A DNA stretch of 64,000 bases, taken from Pomphorhynchus laevis. Lineage: Eukaryota > Acanthocephala > Palaeacanthocephala > Echinorhynchida > Pomphorhynchidae. The position numbers and the translations under genes were made by a program. The stretch's first letter is position 1. Each line of letters starts with the position of its first letter. The stretch covers positions 1 through 64,000 of the forward strand of contig WNNJ02000077.1 in assembly GCA_012934845.2 (NCBI GenBank), read 5' to 3'. Positions 62,561-64,000 of the stretch are shown here, piece after piece. Below the pieces are notes generated by a model. It made no database searches. It saw only the letters and a list, made by a program, of their open reading frames with translations, and was not told the origin of the DNA.

Positions 62561-64000
62561 AAACTATGAACATCAAAGGAAACTGAAGACTTGAAAGACA
62601 GGGATGAAGAAAGGCGTTACAAGGCTAAAGAACCTTAACGCCGAGTCCAACTAGTCCCGAACCAGATATTGCTACGTCTGGCTATGAACGAAATGATGTA
62701 GCGTGCGGTAAATCTGGATGTGATATATGGACTAATGTTGATGTGCCGTCTAATTCTAAATATCTGCTGTTGAGCGAGTTATTTGTGGATTTTGCGCCTT
62801 TGAAATACATTCCGAATATGCAAAGGGTTGCTGTTCAGATCAAGGTGATAATGCAGTTATGGACGACTCGTCGATGGCATGTTTTCAAACACCATTCACG
62901 TCTACGAAATCAATCACCTAAACGTGACCCAACAATAAAATATGATTAGGATGAAGATCTGACATCAATGTCCGGATGATTCTTTACACAAACATCACAA
63001 ACAATACGGCTGGCTAGGGAGACAGGCCTATTCAACGTTCAAATCTTGATCAAGTTGATCCATGCATTTACAACGCACAAGAAGAATACAATACAAGTAG
63101 CTTCACCCGGATGCGTCATCAAGATCAGTCTACATACTTGAAGGCAGTTGATATAAGGGCACATTGTGTTATCTGTGCGAATGTCCCCGAATCTACCTAT
63201 ACATCTTCTGTATCGTGTTGATCATGCAATTAGTTCTTGAGATAATTTCTTCAATGTTTGATAGCTATGAGATGGAAGTAGCAGCTGGTTTGAAGGTTTC
63301 ATTCTTATTTAAAAATATGTAAACAGACGGTCATTGAATGCCCACGCTTATTGAAAGCCGTTCTTCGATCTTTAAAAGATGAAGAATCATTGATTTCTAG
63401 AGCTTATCGGTTGACGGGTCAGGATGTAAGGGCTTTTCACGATCATCTGATGAACAGCGAAAACTGCTACATGAATCACGGCCGAGCTATAGAATTGTTA
63501 TGAACAGGGATAATATGACTTATGCATACGAAATTTTCAAGTGGTTCGTCGCAAAACATTTGTTCGATGAGATCCTGTTTGCATTTAAAGAACTATACCT
63601 CGTATTCAGTGGAGGACCATTACAAGATTGTCTGTGCTCATTAGTCAACTTTGAGGAAGTTCAGAAACATATTGACTAAAAATTGTTGATAGTGCATATA
63701 CTCCTTTCCTCATGGTTTACACCAATGCACGTAATGTAGTTTCTAAATTTTATAAAATCCGATGTTGGGTAATGATTCCCAAGCCGCATATATTCTCCAT
63801 CTCTGAGACGTGGCTATATTTAGACATTGACGATTGCTCGATTGATATTCCTGGTTACGACTGTGTTAGCGTAGATCGATATGGTGATTGCAGCGGTGAA
63901 GGTATCTTGATGGGCGTCCGTGATAACATTACTTATAAAAATGTTGTCAAACTTGCTGATCTTGGCGGATCATATTCATGCTTCCTTGTAGAATTCTGTG
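62560..64000 (+). mobile_element. 5' part of a third LINE, decayed, cut by window end
   Basis: Broken frames give ORF1-like pieces. An early part (62,640-62,950) has an F-V-D-F-A-P-L-K segment, and 63,310-63,440 shows I-E-C-P-R-L-L-K-A-V-L and L-T-G-Q-D-V-R, an RRM-like ORF1 end. From about 63,690 one frame shows the APE endonuclease start: Y-T-N-A-R-N-V-V-S-K-F, I-S-E-T-W-L and G-Y-D-C-V-S-V-D-R, still running at 64,000. The order ORF1 then endonuclease matches the CR1/Jockey type. Confidence 0.65.
63690..64000 (+). pseudogene. LINE endonuclease N-terminus, partial
   Basis: One frame from about 63,712 reads without an obvious break to the window end except near 63,770, where the frame has to be read with care. 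T-N-A-R (about 63,721) and S-E-T-W (about 63,805) are the first two endonuclease motifs. The catalytic D-F-N and S-D-H motifs would lie beyond the window. Confidence 0.6.

Overview
The window is AT-rich eukaryotic DNA, almost certainly from an invertebrate animal or close relative. Its one recognisable host gene has nine introns, most over 1 kb, and the rest is retroelement and DNA-transposon debris. The species cannot be named from the sequence. No RNA gene, CRISPR array, origin or bacterial-type gene was found.

1-26,320: a 14,417-bp macro-repeat. Positions 1-11,381 recur at 14,418-25,798 with only three differences noticed. At 25,799 the match falls abruptly to a clearly diverged tail that fades by about 26,320. 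Each unit holds a decayed LINE (ORF1, APE-type endonuclease, start of the reverse transcriptase), several cysteine-knuckle LINE ORF1 pieces, a 13-copy 27-bp minisatellite and other local repeats. The first unit ends in a Penelope-like element (RT end plus GIY-YIG nuclease) whose 3' tail crosses the repeat boundary. The window itself opens in the same tail, so another unit probably lies to the left.

26,320-38,180: a stack of mobile elements. A non-LTR retrotransposon with a C-terminal zinc-knuckle/PD-(D/E)XK-like region (26,810-30,590) is cut by a Tc1/mariner element with visible TIRs and a TA target duplication (28,656-29,923). A second, different retrotransposon with a cysteine-rich N-terminus and a YADD RT follows (30,947-33,835). 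Then come a 13-bp minisatellite and a C-rich CR1/L2-like LINE (33,987-37,920).

38,590-57,149 (minus strand): a complete gene for the translation termination factor eRF1. Ten coding exons with GT/AG introns give an unbroken 438-codon product carrying the NIKS, YxCxxxF and GGQ motifs. Its introns hold LINE fragments, a tRNA-like segment, copies of an undescribed AT-rich repeat, a cluster of long perfect hairpins and, in intron 9, a broken fossil of a reverse-transcribing virus or LTR-like polymerase.

57,150-64,000: eRF1 upstream DNA with local repeats, then a fairly young CR1/Jockey-type LINE (58,434-61,970) lying between AATATT-type microsatellites, an inverted repeat, and the 5' part of a third LINE running off the window. 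The only gene likely to be working for the host is eRF1; nearly everything else is dead or dying mobile DNA.
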